Positions 26,349 to 34,543 of a stretch of 64,000 bases of DNA are shown here, piece by piece; within the stretch, counting starts at the first letter, position 1, and every line of letters starts with the position of its first letter. The translations under genes were made by a program, and so were the position numbers. The notes beneath the pieces were generated by a model. The model searched no databases. It worked only from the letters and a program-made list of their open reading frames with translations, and was not told the DNA's origin. The stretch comes from Flagellimonas abyssi (lineage in GTDB: Bacteria; Bacteroidota; Bacteroidia; Flavobacteriales; Flavobacteriaceae), in the NCBI RefSeq assembly GCF_019457905.1, contig NZ_JAHZSV010000012.1, positions 120,326 to 184,325 of the forward strand, read 5' to 3'.

Positions 26349-28293
26349 TTAGGCTCGACTTATAGTTTTCCAATGCAACAAAAGAGACAACAGAAGTGAA
26401 CACCCCATTAAAGTCTTGCAAGACAATGTTTGTTCCTTTATTATCCTTTTTCCATCCATAGATTTGTTTTTCAGGATCTAATATATCCGGTGAGGGTATT
26501 CTCATAGAATAGTTTCCCCTCCATGAGCCATTTTCTAATTGGGCATTTAACAAAATTTCCGACAAAAGTTTATCAGGCAGATTATCATAATTAAAAATAT
26601 GCTTGGACTTGATTCTGCTCAAAAGGCACAAGGCAACATAAAATATATTATGAGCCCCATCCTTGACAGGATTGGATTTTTTATTTAATTCATTGCAACA
26701 AAGGTTGAATATTTTTTTATTCATATTGATACAACATGCTAACACCAAGAAAGAAATTGCATAATCCCTGCTGGTCCACCAGTATGGTACTTCATCTAAA
26801 TCTTCGATTTTATCAATTAGAAATGACTCCAATTTTCGTTTTTTATCATTATTAATGCCTAGCTGACAAAAAACTAAATATGCAACAGCGCTAACACAGA
26901 AATGTGAATTTAACCAACCTTCAACGTTATTAACTTCCTTGGTGTTTAGTGAAGCCAATAGCTCTTTTTCATTTCTATAGGTACAAAAACCTCCATCTTC
27001 ATTTTGAAAACTGAACCATTCTTCAAGTTCGTCTTCACAGAAATCAGTTCCCAGACTATGTAAGGCAAGTATTGTGAAGGACGTAGAGTCTGCGTCTGGT
27101 ATCCAGTTTGAATTATATCCCCATAAATTCTTTTCTTCATAGCGATTGGAAAGTAAAAACTCCTTTGATTTACTCAAATCAAAATGGGACTTGTACCAGT
27201 GAGATAAAAAATAGCATACAAAGGAAGTAGTCCAAACATTACTGTTCCCTGCATCATTAAAATAATCTGTCCAACTACCATCTTCTTCTTGAATTTCAAA
27301 TAAATAATGTAAGACTTCGGAATTTTCTATTTTGCCTGAACCATTACTCGATCTATCAATATGTTTTGATTTCAAGTATTTATTAAATCTTATATATCCA
27401 TTTATATTCAGGTTGTTTATTGTGATTGTATTTTGCATCCGCTGCAATTCATCCTTCCATCTGGGCGCTTTATAATCTCTCACAAATTCAAAGGCCCTTA
27501 TAATATGTTCATAAGCCTTTAAGTATAGTTCTTCGGCCACACCTTCCAGATAAAGAAGCTTTTTTTGATCACCTAAACTATATGATTCAATGTCATCGAC
27601 TCTCTTTTCTAAGTGGTTTTTTGAAATATTGAACTGCTGATTAATATAGTCTTCCTCATAATCTGAAACATCATCCAATATTTGAAAAGCAACATAAAAA
27701 TCCTTGTGCGATTTAAGAACGTTTTGGTATTCATTTCGATAATGTTTCCCTGTAAGTACAAATAGTGCGTCTATCGCTATTTTTCCAAAAGAAGACTTGT
27801 AATCGCATAAAACCTCATATTCCGCAAACGAAGATATATTGTGGCTTTGCTTGTCCAATTTATAAGCCTTAACATATTCAAATTTTCTTTTGCCCCATAT
27901 ATCCCAAAATTCAGAATCAGTTTCAAAGAAAGTCGATAATATCTTGACAGTTTCCTCTTGGCAGATATTAATTGTTAGAAAGACGTTGAAATTCGATGTT
28001 TCCTTTTTGTTGTCAAAAATATCGTCCATCAAAATAATGGACCGATAGTAAAGAAATCCAGCGATTGACAACATATCCAACACCTCTTTATCAGAAAAAT
28101 CGAAAGCTGAATTGAAAAGATATGGGTAATATAAATAGTAATCAGGGTTGTTCCGGATAAACTTTTGGTAGCAAATATTATCGATTACTTCCTTGGGATA
28201 GCCAAGCCCATTCAAGTATATCTGTACATTTTCAATCGCTTCTTTGAAAAGATTGTCATCTCTGTAATCAAAAAAATATTTTGTACTTATCAA
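26338..28293 (-). CDS. Isoprenyl diphosphate synthase-like domain fused to squalene-cyclase-like domain
   Basis: A 651-residue two-domain protein. Residues 1-300 look like an all-helical trans-isoprenyl diphosphate synthase, with first Asp-rich motif DDIFD (90-94) and second DDVSDYEED (207-215), both complete for Mg2+-diphosphate binding. Residues 330-645 show squalene-cyclase/prenyltransferase alpha-alpha repeats with QW-like motifs (EDGSW 338-341, EDGGF 432-436, ENGSW 588-591). PDADSTS (399-405) lies where class II cyclases have DxDD, the last acid replaced by Ser. It has no signal peptide. Sitting beside a tiny peptide gene and a PqqD-M50 protease, it may prenylate or terpenylate a peptide, or make a separate terpene. 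Confidence 0.72.
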   Translation of the reverse strand: MISTKYFFDYRDDNLFKEAIENVQIYLNGLGYPKEVIDNICYQKFIRNNPDYYLYYPYLFNSAFDFSDKEVLDMLSIAGFLYYRSIILMDDIFDNKKETSNFNVFLTINICQEETVKILSTFFETDSEFWDIWGKRKFEYVKAYKLDKQSHNISSFAEYEVLCDYKSSFGKIAIDALFVLTGKHYRNEYQNVLKSHKDFYVAFQILDDVSDYEEDYINQQFNISKNHLEKRVDDIESYSLGDQKKLLYLEGVAEELYLKAYEHIIRAFEFVRDYKAPRWKDELQRMQNTITINNLNINGYIRFNKYLKSKHIDRSSNGSGKIENSEVLHYLFEIQEEDGSWTDYFNDAGNSNVWTTSFVCYFLSHWYKSHFDLSKSKEFLLSNRYEEKNLWGYNSNWIPDADSTSFTILALHSLGTDFCEDELEEWFSFQNEDGGFCTYRNEKELLASLNTKEVNNVEGWLNSHFCVSAVAYLVFCQLGINNDKKRKLESFLIDKIEDLDEVPYWWTSRDYAISFLVLACCINMNKKIFNLCCNELNKKSNPVKDGAHNIFYVALCLLSRIKSKHIFNYDNLPDKLLSEILLNAQLENGSWRGNYSMRIPSPDILDPEKQIYGWKKDNKGTNIVLQDFNGVFTSVVSFVALENYKSSLNGR

Positions 28294-28324
28294 CCAATCA
28301 CTGTTTATATAATTTTCTTAAAAA

Positions 28325-29497
28325 TCAATTACGTAAATCCCTTATGTCCTTTAATATCTTTCTTTCCTCTTCACTAAAGAACATTGTATTGTTCTCATTC
28401 CAGCCTTCCAACTTTGGTATTGCAATAACTTGTTTGTTAAATCCTTCTTCAACATCGTAGTTAGTAGACAACTTTTTTGGTGATATGTGTTCTACAAGCG
28501 TCAATATATATTTGGCGTTTGAACTGTACCTGTAGCTTTCTTGGCCTAAAATGCCGTTCCTAACGTTGTCCACTTCAACAAAAGAAAGGAAGTATTTATC
28601 ATGGACTTTACGATATTTTATCGTTGCTTTTGCCTCTATTAATATAAATACAGGCTTTTTTGATTTTTTCCCCTCAAGGGATGATGCCACAATCGCTTTA
28701 ATTTTTTCTGGATCTTTTTGCGTTTCTATCTGAACAATTGCCATGGTTTCTCTTTCAATATAAATTTTACCCATATTGTTGTTATAGATATTGTCGTTTG
28801 ATGGTGAGAACCCGATAATGAGAATAGGGTTTTCCCTAGATTCGATTTCTCCAACATATTTGAAAGTATAGTCTGAAAGATTGTCAATATCGAACATTCT
28901 GCTTTTTGAACGTACCATATCGGCGTTCCGAACAATCGTGGCTATGCCCCCAACGGCATCTAAATTTAGCTTTGTGTGGTTTTCTGTTCGACGACCCTGA
29001 ATGATTTCTGCTTGATAGCCTTGGGGATTATTGTCTCCTTCATTATAAGTCATAAAGGAAACTTCGGTTAACATAGCGCCTTTTCCATCTTCCTGTACAC
29101 TTTCACGATAAAAGCCATAAAGATTAAATGGATTCGATATTATATTCTGTGGGATGCTTTTAATAGCTTTTATTATAATATCCTTTGCGGTTTCTCCCCT
29201 AACAAAGACCTCCTCCAAACTGATAATATAAGGACTCAACCAAATTGTATCCTTTTTACTTAAGTTATTTTTTTTGATATTTTTTTTTCGATAAGCTAAA
29301 TGAGAGAATTCTATATTATTGGATTCGACAAAATAATCAATTGAAAATTTCCCAACTTCGTTTGTGGTTGTTCCCTGACCTTTTTCATCAGTGATGTGGG
29401 CAAACTGTATTGGCTCCCTGGTCATCGAATCCAATACTATTTGAGAATGTAGATGAATACTCCCAAGAAAAAAGACAATAAAGTATATCTTTTTCAT
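28325..29497 (-). CDS. Secreted CarboxypepD_reg-like protein, large
   Basis: A 390-residue exported protein with a signal peptide (about residues 1-18, ending HLHSQ). Residues 20-95 form a carboxypeptidase regulatory-like beta domain (ITDEKGQGTTTNEVGKFSI). A longer beta-rich part (GFYRESV..., KIYIERETMAIVQIE...) resembles the outer-membrane-associated DUF5686-like proteins of Bacteroidota, a tentative match. It is the first full-size gene after the peptide gene and its terminator, and ends 31 bases before the synthase-cyclase gene. It probably acts at the periplasm or surface. Confidence 0.7.
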   Translation of the reverse strand: MKKIYFIVFFLGSIHLHSQIVLDSMTREPIQFAHITDEKGQGTTTNEVGKFSIDYFVESNNIEFSHLAYRKKNIKKNNLSKKDTIWLSPYIISLEEVFVRGETAKDIIIKAIKSIPQNIISNPFNLYGFYRESVQEDGKGAMLTEVSFMTYNEGDNNPQGYQAEIIQGRRTENHTKLNLDAVGGIATIVRNADMVRSKSRMFDIDNLSDYTFKYVGEIESRENPILIIGFSPSNDNIYNNNMGKIYIERETMAIVQIETQKDPEKIKAIVASSLEGKKSKKPVFILIEAKATIKYRKVHDKYFLSFVEVDNVRNGILGQESYRYSSNAKYILTLVEHISPKKLSTNYDVEEGFNKQVIAIPKLEGWNENNTMFFSEEERKILKDIRDLRN

Positions 29498-29622
29498 AAA
29501 TCAGGCATCTTTTGGTAAATATTAAGACTAATTCGTTTAGAACAATATACATCTATTTGAATTATTTAGCTGAATTGCAACGAATTAATAAAGAAATTAT
29601 ATAGGATATTAGGGCAAAAGAA

Positions 29623-29651
29623 ATCCGGATTCATTTATCATGAATCCGGAT
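29623..29651 (-). terminator. Terminator directly after the small peptide gene
   Basis: A perfect 12-bp stem (ATCCGGATTCAT / ATGAATCCGGAT) with a 5-base loop, followed on the minus strand by a T-rich TTTCTTTTGC. It lies 18 bases past the peptide stop codon and would yield abundant peptide mRNA with partial read-through into the processing genes, a common layout for ribosomal peptide precursors. Confidence 0.8.
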
Positions 29652-29669
29652 GACAAAAGTTTGATAGGT

Positions 29670-29813
29670 TTAGAAAGTGTAACTAGCTCCAATATAGCCT
29701 CTACAATCACCACTTGTACAAGCATAATTACTCTCGTTTTTCCACTTTGCCATCTCTAATCTTTGCTCTAGTTCTTCGACTTTGAAGTTTTTTAAATCCT
29801 CACTTTTGTTCAT
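29670..29813 (-). CDS. 47-residue putative RiPP precursor peptide
   Basis: The gene is too short for ordinary gene calling. The product has a charged, helical, leader-like N-terminus (MNKSEDLKNFKVEELEQRLE) and then AKWKNESNY, followed by a core-like C-terminus ACTSGDCRGYIGASYTF with two Cys (positions 32 and 37), Gly, Ser/Thr and Tyr. The only Trp is residue 24. It has its own downstream terminator and heads an operon containing a PqqD-like domain, a membrane protease and an isoprenoid-enzyme fusion. The A-rich sequence before ATG is usual for Bacteroidota initiation. A weak -7-like TAAGTTTA lies at 29863-29870. The precursor role is inference; the ORF itself is clean. Confidence 0.7.
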   Translation of the reverse strand: MNKSEDLKNFKVEELEQRLEMAKWKNESNYACTSGDCRGYIGASYTF

Positions 29814-29907
29814 AATTATAGTTTTAGGTTAATGCAATAAAATGCCTTTCTATTTGTAGTATTAAACTTATGAATATTTTTTTAAATTGACACTATCTGG
29901 GTTCAGA

Positions 29908-30095
29908 TTATTCAAAATTTTTCTTAAAATGAAATCCACTACAATTATTACAATACTGTTTTGTAGCCTTCCTTAAAAATGTAGGATATCATTAAATTCA
30001 GTGACCTCCTTTGTATTTCTAATATTAAATGATTTAGCGATAATAGTTTCGATATCCTCCTTCAAAAAGTTTGAACTCTGTCCCGTTGAGGTCAC
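29908..30095 (-). pseudogene. Possible frameshifted small CxxC-protein gene
   Basis: On the minus strand from GTG at 30095 an open 40-codon frame (…NFLKEDIETIIAKSF…EFNDILHF) ends at a TAA in a T5-AA stretch (29973). If that run is re-read in the next frame, the sequence continues as LRKATKQYCNNCSGFHFKKN and stops at 29908. The second part, CNNCSGFHF, resembles small zinc-binding Bacteroidota proteins with a CxxCxxWH-type motif. It is either a decayed gene at the island edge, a sequencing-dependent frameshift, or coincidence. Confidence 0.35.
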
Positions 30096-30096
30096 A

Positions 30097-30130
30097 ATAA
30101 AAAAAGCACGCTTTTAAAGCGTGCTTTTTT
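30097..30130. terminator. Terminator at the end of the sensor kinase gene
   Basis: AAAAAAAGCACGC and GCGTGCTTTTTT arms flank TTTTAAA, a near-perfect hairpin with A/T-runs on both sides and thus usable from both directions. It closes the histidine kinase gene (minus strand) and separates it from the peptide operon region. Confidence 0.85.
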
Positions 30131-30134
30131 GTTT

Positions 30135-32531
30135 TTATGCAACTTTACCAATTGCCTTGTTTAAGGCATTTTTGCTCATTTTTGAGAAGAGCAGCGGACC
30201 GTTTACAGGCTTAGTGACCAAATCGTTCGCTCCCAGCTCAAATATCTTCTTTCGTGTGCTACTGGTGTTGTCGGCCGTTAGTACTATAATGGGAACTTTG
30301 GGGTCGCAGTTCGCTTGGCCATTTCGAATGATCGAAGTAGTTTCAAAACCATCCATCTCGGGCATTTGTAAATCCATCAAAATAATGTCGAAACTTTGCT
30401 CTTTCATTATTTCCAATGCCTCTTTACCGTGGTTGGCAATAGTAAGGTTGGCATTGGCCCAATTTTTCTTGAAAAGCAATTTAACCACGGTCTGGTTCAT
30501 TTTGTTGTCTTCTACATAGAGTATATTACCGATTTCCCTATTAAATGGGGTTTCTACTTTTGATTCCTCATCAACTATTATCTGGTCCTCATCGATTTCA
30601 AAATTTAGCGTTAGTTCACAGGTCGTGCCCAAATCGGTGTTTTGTCGTAAATCAATAGTGCCGCTTTGAAGGTCTACATAGGTTTTTGCAATGTAAAGTC
30701 CCAATCCTAATCCGCTGTACTCGCGTTTGTCCATAAAGGATTTTTTGGTAAACGATTCAAAAATAGTGCTCATCTTCTCTTTGGAGATGCCAATGCCGGT
30801 GTCCTTTATATTAAAGCGTATCGAGGCTTTGTTTTCGCCATTTCGAGTACATAAAACCTCGACTTCAACCTTTCCTTTATTGGTAAATTTGATGGCATTA
30901 TCTAAAAGATGGTTAAGGATTTGGGCCAGTTTCGCTTTGTCGCCCACAATTCTGGACGGTAAATTATCTGAAATCGATATGTTGAATTCTAAACCTTTGG
31001 CAAGCGCTTTTTTCTCTTGTGACTTTAAGATTTTGGTCAGCGTGGAATTCAAGTCAAAAGGAACCTCTTGCAACTCTTGATTGCCCTTTTCAATAACGGT
31101 AAAGTCCAAGATGTCTTCAATGTTTCCCAGTAAGTTCTTCGAGGAGCTCAAGAGCATTTTACATTTTTCATCAAGATTTTCCTCCTCTTTGTTTTCTTGA
31201 AGCGATGTGGCCACACCCATGATCAAGTTTAGCGGGGTGCGGAGTTCGTGACTGATGTTCGATAGAAACGAAGACTTGATTTCGTTCATGTCTTCGGCCC
31301 GTTGTAAGGCCAACAACTGGTTCTGTTCATTCTCCATTCTAAGATCCCTGATTCTGTTGCTCATCGATATGGATAGAAATATAATTTCCAGACCGATTCC
31401 AAATTTGGTTCCGTTGCTAGTGAAAAATGAGTTTTCTATAGTGTTGAAATTGTTTAGAATGAAGACCACAAAACCCAAGACCAAAAAACTGATACCTATT
31501 ACAAAATAGGAATCCACAGGTACTTTTTTCAGTTTTAAAGTCGCCAAAGAAACAATCATTTGAAGCAAGACCAAGATTCCTATGCCGTTGGCCAAAGGGT
31601 AGCAGTATTCAAAATTGGGGGATAAGGCCAGAATCAGCATACCTATGATGATGGAAGCTCCCATTATATTATTGGTAATGTGCAAAATAGGGCTATTCCT
31701 TTTTAGGTTAAGATACACGTCGCCGTACTTGCCAAAGAAAAATAGTGAGGTAAGTGCCGTTAACAACACGGCCCTATCTGAAAGCCATCCGCCCTCAGGG
31801 GTAAAATATTGATGAAAAAAGCCGTCCAGCGAAAACTGCATCAAAGCAATAAAGAGCACATAACAGGCATAGTAAACAAAAGCTTTGTCCTTTAAGGCAA
31901 AAAAGAAAAAGAGGTAAATAATGCTCGCCAAGACCAAAATGCCATAAAAGAAACCATAAAAAACCTGTTCCTTGTAGGTCAAGTTGAAGAAGTTTCCTTC
32001 CCTGTACAGATCCATGGGCAGCATTACAACCTCTCCATCACTTTTAAGATTGATGTAGGCGGTTACTTTTTGGTTTGGTTTAAGTTCAATATCAAAAATG
32101 GACTTTCTGTGCTGAACGGTTTTTTTTGAAAATGGAATTTTATCACCACTGAACTGTTTCTGTACATCGCCAGTTCCATCGACAAGGTATAGGTTGACCA
32201 CATCTGTTATTGGACGTGCGGTTTCTAAGTAATATTGTTCAAATTCATCCGCTGTGTTATGTAGACTGAACTTCAACCAATAGTTATCATTGGAAAAACC
32301 TAAGTTTTCTTTCAAACCGGAGAGCGGAACAAAATTCAGACTTGGATTGTCTCTTATTTCCTCAAAACTATAATTTTTTTGCCCTGCCAGTAAAACTGTT
32401 GTTATGGAGCGAAGTGAAATTGCTTCCGTGGTGTTTTCGTTTTGCGAAAACTGTGCGTTGGAAATAGAAATAGAAGTAAGCAATAATGCAATTAACCATA
32501 TTAATGGCCTTGGGGGGGACATTTGATACAT
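30135..32531 (-). CDS. Hybrid sensor histidine kinase/response regulator (7TMR-DISM type)
   Basis: A 798-residue membrane sensor. A signal-like N-terminus precedes an extracytoplasmic 7TMR-DISM extracellular domain (about 40-180) and a seven-helix 7TMR-DISM membrane region (about 190-390). Then come HisKA (SHELRTPLN, phospho-His428), HATPase_c with DNAIKFT and GLGLGLYIAK, and a receiver with phospho-Asp720 in LMDLQMPEMDG. No output domain follows, so signalling passes to another protein by phosphotransfer. It is monocistronic with its own terminator. The DISM extracellular fold often binds carbohydrates; its ligand is unknown. Confidence 0.93.
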   Translation of the reverse strand: MYQMSPPRPLIWLIALLLTSISISNAQFSQNENTTEAISLRSITTVLLAGQKNYSFEEIRDNPSLNFVPLSGLKENLGFSNDNYWLKFSLHNTADEFEQYYLETARPITDVVNLYLVDGTGDVQKQFSGDKIPFSKKTVQHRKSIFDIELKPNQKVTAYINLKSDGEVVMLPMDLYREGNFFNLTYKEQVFYGFFYGILVLASIIYLFFFFALKDKAFVYYACYVLFIALMQFSLDGFFHQYFTPEGGWLSDRAVLLTALTSLFFFGKYGDVYLNLKRNSPILHITNNIMGASIIIGMLILALSPNFEYCYPLANGIGILVLLQMIVSLATLKLKKVPVDSYFVIGISFLVLGFVVFILNNFNTIENSFFTSNGTKFGIGLEIIFLSISMSNRIRDLRMENEQNQLLALQRAEDMNEIKSSFLSNISHELRTPLNLIMGVATSLQENKEEENLDEKCKMLLSSSKNLLGNIEDILDFTVIEKGNQELQEVPFDLNSTLTKILKSQEKKALAKGLEFNISISDNLPSRIVGDKAKLAQILNHLLDNAIKFTNKGKVEVEVLCTRNGENKASIRFNIKDTGIGISKEKMSTIFESFTKKSFMDKREYSGLGLGLYIAKTYVDLQSGTIDLRQNTDLGTTCELTLNFEIDEDQIIVDEESKVETPFNREIGNILYVEDNKMNQTVVKLLFKKNWANANLTIANHGKEALEIMKEQSFDIILMDLQMPEMDGFETTSIIRNGQANCDPKVPIIVLTADNTSSTRKKIFELGANDLVTKPVNGPLLFSKMSKNALNKAIGKVA

Positions 32532-32718
32532 TAAGTAGGTTTTACTGATACTGTTTTTTTGGAAAACAGAATCCTGTTAGTTTGGTTTGTATTTTAAACG
32601 TATGGATGCTACACTTATTATTAAGGCCGGTGTGAATGGGCCAAATTTGGATGTAATTGAGAGAAACTTCGATGAACAGAAGTTTTTACAAAGAGATACC
32701 TTTATTCGCGGTCTGTTA

Positions 32719-33285
32719 TTAGTTTGGATTTAGTCTTAAAAGCCCCATAGTTTTCTCATAATCCGCGGAACTGTTACTGGATACACCAGTTGTTGAAGCA
32801 ATTGAAGCAGGAACCAAAACATAACGTATGCCATAATTCTCTGTTTCAGATTGAATAATGTTTATGGTAATTGGTTGTCCATCAAAGAAAACCCTGAAGC
32901 CTTCGAACGCTTTGGTTTGATAGTTTTGGTTTTCGGAAAACTTACCAAAGACATAATCAAAATGATCATTTTCGGAAAAGTTATAAGGTAGAATCCTCGA
33001 GTATGTACCATTTTTATAGTACATAAGCACTATCCCCCCGTTTTTAGTAAACGATTCCAAGTTATCAACCGGAATATCCAGAATGGCATTTCCTGTCTCA
33101 AGATTTTTCCATGTCCAAATAATAGGTATCCAATCGGAAGCAAATACATTGGCATTGCCATCCTTACCGTCTTTACCGGCAGGGCCGGTTTCGCCATCTT
33201 CCCCAGAGCACGAAAATAAAATCAGCACAAGAATCAATAAAAAATGGTGGGTTGATTTTCTTAAAAGGACACAATTGGTTTTCAT
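32719..33285 (-). CDS. Lipoprotein with short collagen-like segment
   Basis: The open frame starts further upstream, but ATG 33285 gives a proper lipoprotein signal (LILVLILFSC, Cys lipidated), for 188 residues. Directly after the Cys is a short collagen-like run (GEDGETGPAGKDGKDGN), then a beta-rich domain. Such GPAGKDG-linker lipoproteins are frequent surface proteins in Flavobacteriaceae; function is unknown. No operon partner. Confidence 0.75.
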   Translation of the reverse strand: MKTNCVLLRKSTHHFLLILVLILFSCSGEDGETGPAGKDGKDGNANVFASDWIPIIWTWKNLETGNAILDIPVDNLESFTKNGGIVLMYYKNGTYSRILPYNFSENDHFDYVFGKFSENQNYQTKAFEGFRVFFDGQPITINIIQSETENYGIRYVLVPASIASTTGVSSNSSADYEKTMGLLRLNPN

Positions 33286-33505
33286 GTTTTTTTTTAAATA
33301 AATATAAGTCTTGGTTTTAAGAGATTTGGGGGCCAATTGATGGATGTGGATTATGAATTGACGGATGCATGCTTTGAAGCAGCAGAATGGTTTAACCAAG
33401 CCTGCAAAATGATAAAAATGAACATCTTTTTTTGGTAATCTCGGTTTTGCTTGAAAGGAATTGATGGCTTTAAGGACTATTAAAGGGTTAAACTTTTAAT
33501 TCCTT

Positions 33506-33952
33506 ATGATCAACAAATTCATTGTTCTTTTATTTTTAGTGATGTGTACATATGGTTTTTCCCAAACCATTGATTATAATACCAAGAGCGGGTATGCTGT
33601 TCAAGGTTACGATGTGGTCTCTTACTTTGATAAAGCTCCATTGGAAGGAAAAGAAGAGTTCTCCACAACTTTTGATGGGACTAAGTTTAAGTTCTACAAT
33701 GCAAGAAACTTACAAAGGTTTAAAGAAAGCCCTTTGGAGTACTTGCCAAAATATGGTGGCTATTGCGCTTATGCAGTCGCTGTGAATGGCAAAAAAGTGA
33801 ACGTAGATCCAGAAACTTATGAAATCAGGAATGGGAAGCTCTACCTTTTCTACAACAAGGGAAAAAACAACACCTTAGAGTTTTGGTTGAACGAATCGCC
33901 GGAAGAACTGCGACAAAAAGCGGACGAAAACTGGGAGGTTATCAAAAATTGA
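33506..33952 (+). CDS. Exported YHS-domain protein
   Basis: 148 residues with a cleavable signal peptide (to about residue 20, CTYGFSQ) and one YHS-like domain (AVQGYDVVSYF...FKESPLEYLPKYGGYCAYAVA). YHS domains are short metal-binding modules found in copper/heavy-metal proteins; this exported single-domain form is common in Bacteroidota and has no proven role. Flanked by unrelated genes. Confidence 0.88.
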   Translation: MINKFIVLLFLVMCTYGFSQTIDYNTKSGYAVQGYDVVSYFDKAPLEGKEEFSTTFDGTKFKFYNARNLQRFKESPLEYLPKYGGYCAYAVAVNGKKVNVDPETYEIRNGKLYLFYNKGKNNTLEFWLNESPEELRQKADENWEVIKN

Positions 33953-34057
33953 ATATAAGCTTTTGACCAATCGGAAACCATACCGGGATTCAACCTTGAA
34001 TTTTCTTTTTATCTTATACTCATAAATCAAAAAACGAATTATAAAGAATCCACCATC

Positions 34058-34543
34058 ATGTTCAAATCTTCTTTGAAAACATTGGAGCAGTTCAAAAAAG
34101 TACTGTCAGAATTACCCAATGGATGTTACTCGCAAACCTGCCAAATTCTTTCCAACGCCACTATAGGGCAGCACACCCGCCACATTATAGAACTGTACCT
34201 CTGTTTGATCAATGGATATGAGGTGGCAGATGTTTCCTATGATAAACGGGAACGCAACACCAAAATTGAAGAAGATGTTGACTTTGCATTGAAACAATTG
34301 ACGTATATCCAAATGAATTTGACGAAACCGAACAAGGCAATAAAAGTCACTTATGAATTGGCAGACGAAGAAGTTTGCTTGGATTCAAATTATTTCAGGG
34401 AAGTCATGTATAATTTGGAGCATACAATTCATCATCAGGCGTTGATCAAGATAGGTGTAAGGCATTTTTCGACCCAAGAAATCCCGGAATCCTTTGGGGT
34501 TGCTCCATCAACCATAGAATACAGAAAGGTATGTGCACAGTAA
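34058..34543 (+). CDS. DinB-family protein
   Basis: A 161-residue four-helix-bundle protein of the DinB/YfiT superfamily. Candidate metal-ligand histidines are in IGQHTRHIIE near the N-terminus and HTIHHQALIKIG near the C-terminus. Related enzymes are thiol-dependent transferases (bacillithiol or mycothiol S-transferases). A YpdA-like reductase of the bacillithiol pathway is encoded about 3 kb away, which is suggestive. It overlaps the NRDE gene by 13 bases, so both are co-translated. Confidence 0.85.
   Translation: MFKSSLKTLEQFKKVLSELPNGCYSQTCQILSNATIGQHTRHIIELYLCLINGYEVADVSYDKRERNTKIEEDVDFALKQLTYIQMNLTKPNKAIKVTYELADEEVCLDSNYFREVMYNLEHTIHHQALIKIGVRHFSTQEIPESFGVAPSTIEYRKVCAQ

Larger units (their letters stand above)
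14403..30095. mobile_element. Putative mobilizable genomic island inserted at tRNA-Arg
   Basis: The left edge is well supported: a serine recombinase abuts and reads into tRNA-Arg, followed by a mob module (relaxase, MobC), Fic genes, a toxin-antitoxin-like pair and an IS21 element. The right edge is uncertain. The AT-rich peptide operon continues to about 30100, just before the terminator of a chromosomal sensor kinase. There a sequence at 30069-30095 resembles the tRNA 3' end weakly: a GTTTGAA core against GTTCGAA, and a shared terminal GGTCAC. I could not find a clean direct repeat, so the element may end earlier (near 21600), with the peptide operon a separate acquisition. Confidence 0.4.

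Noticed and set aside
29670..29813. Interpretation of the peptide as a lanthipeptide or radical-SAM RiPP precursor
   Set aside because: No LanM/LanB/LanC-like or radical SAM protein is encoded nearby; the available modifying enzyme is the isoprenoid-synthase/cyclase fusion.
29943..29975. A short plus-strand peptide frame near the precursor
   Set aside because: Too short and without start context; likely chance.
32602..32733. A 43-codon plus-strand ORF (MDATLIIKAGVNGPNLDVIE...) between the sensor kinase and the lipoprotein gene
   Set aside because: The composition is plausible, but there is no promoter match, it overlaps the lipoprotein 3' end and no family is recognised. Left out for lack of support.
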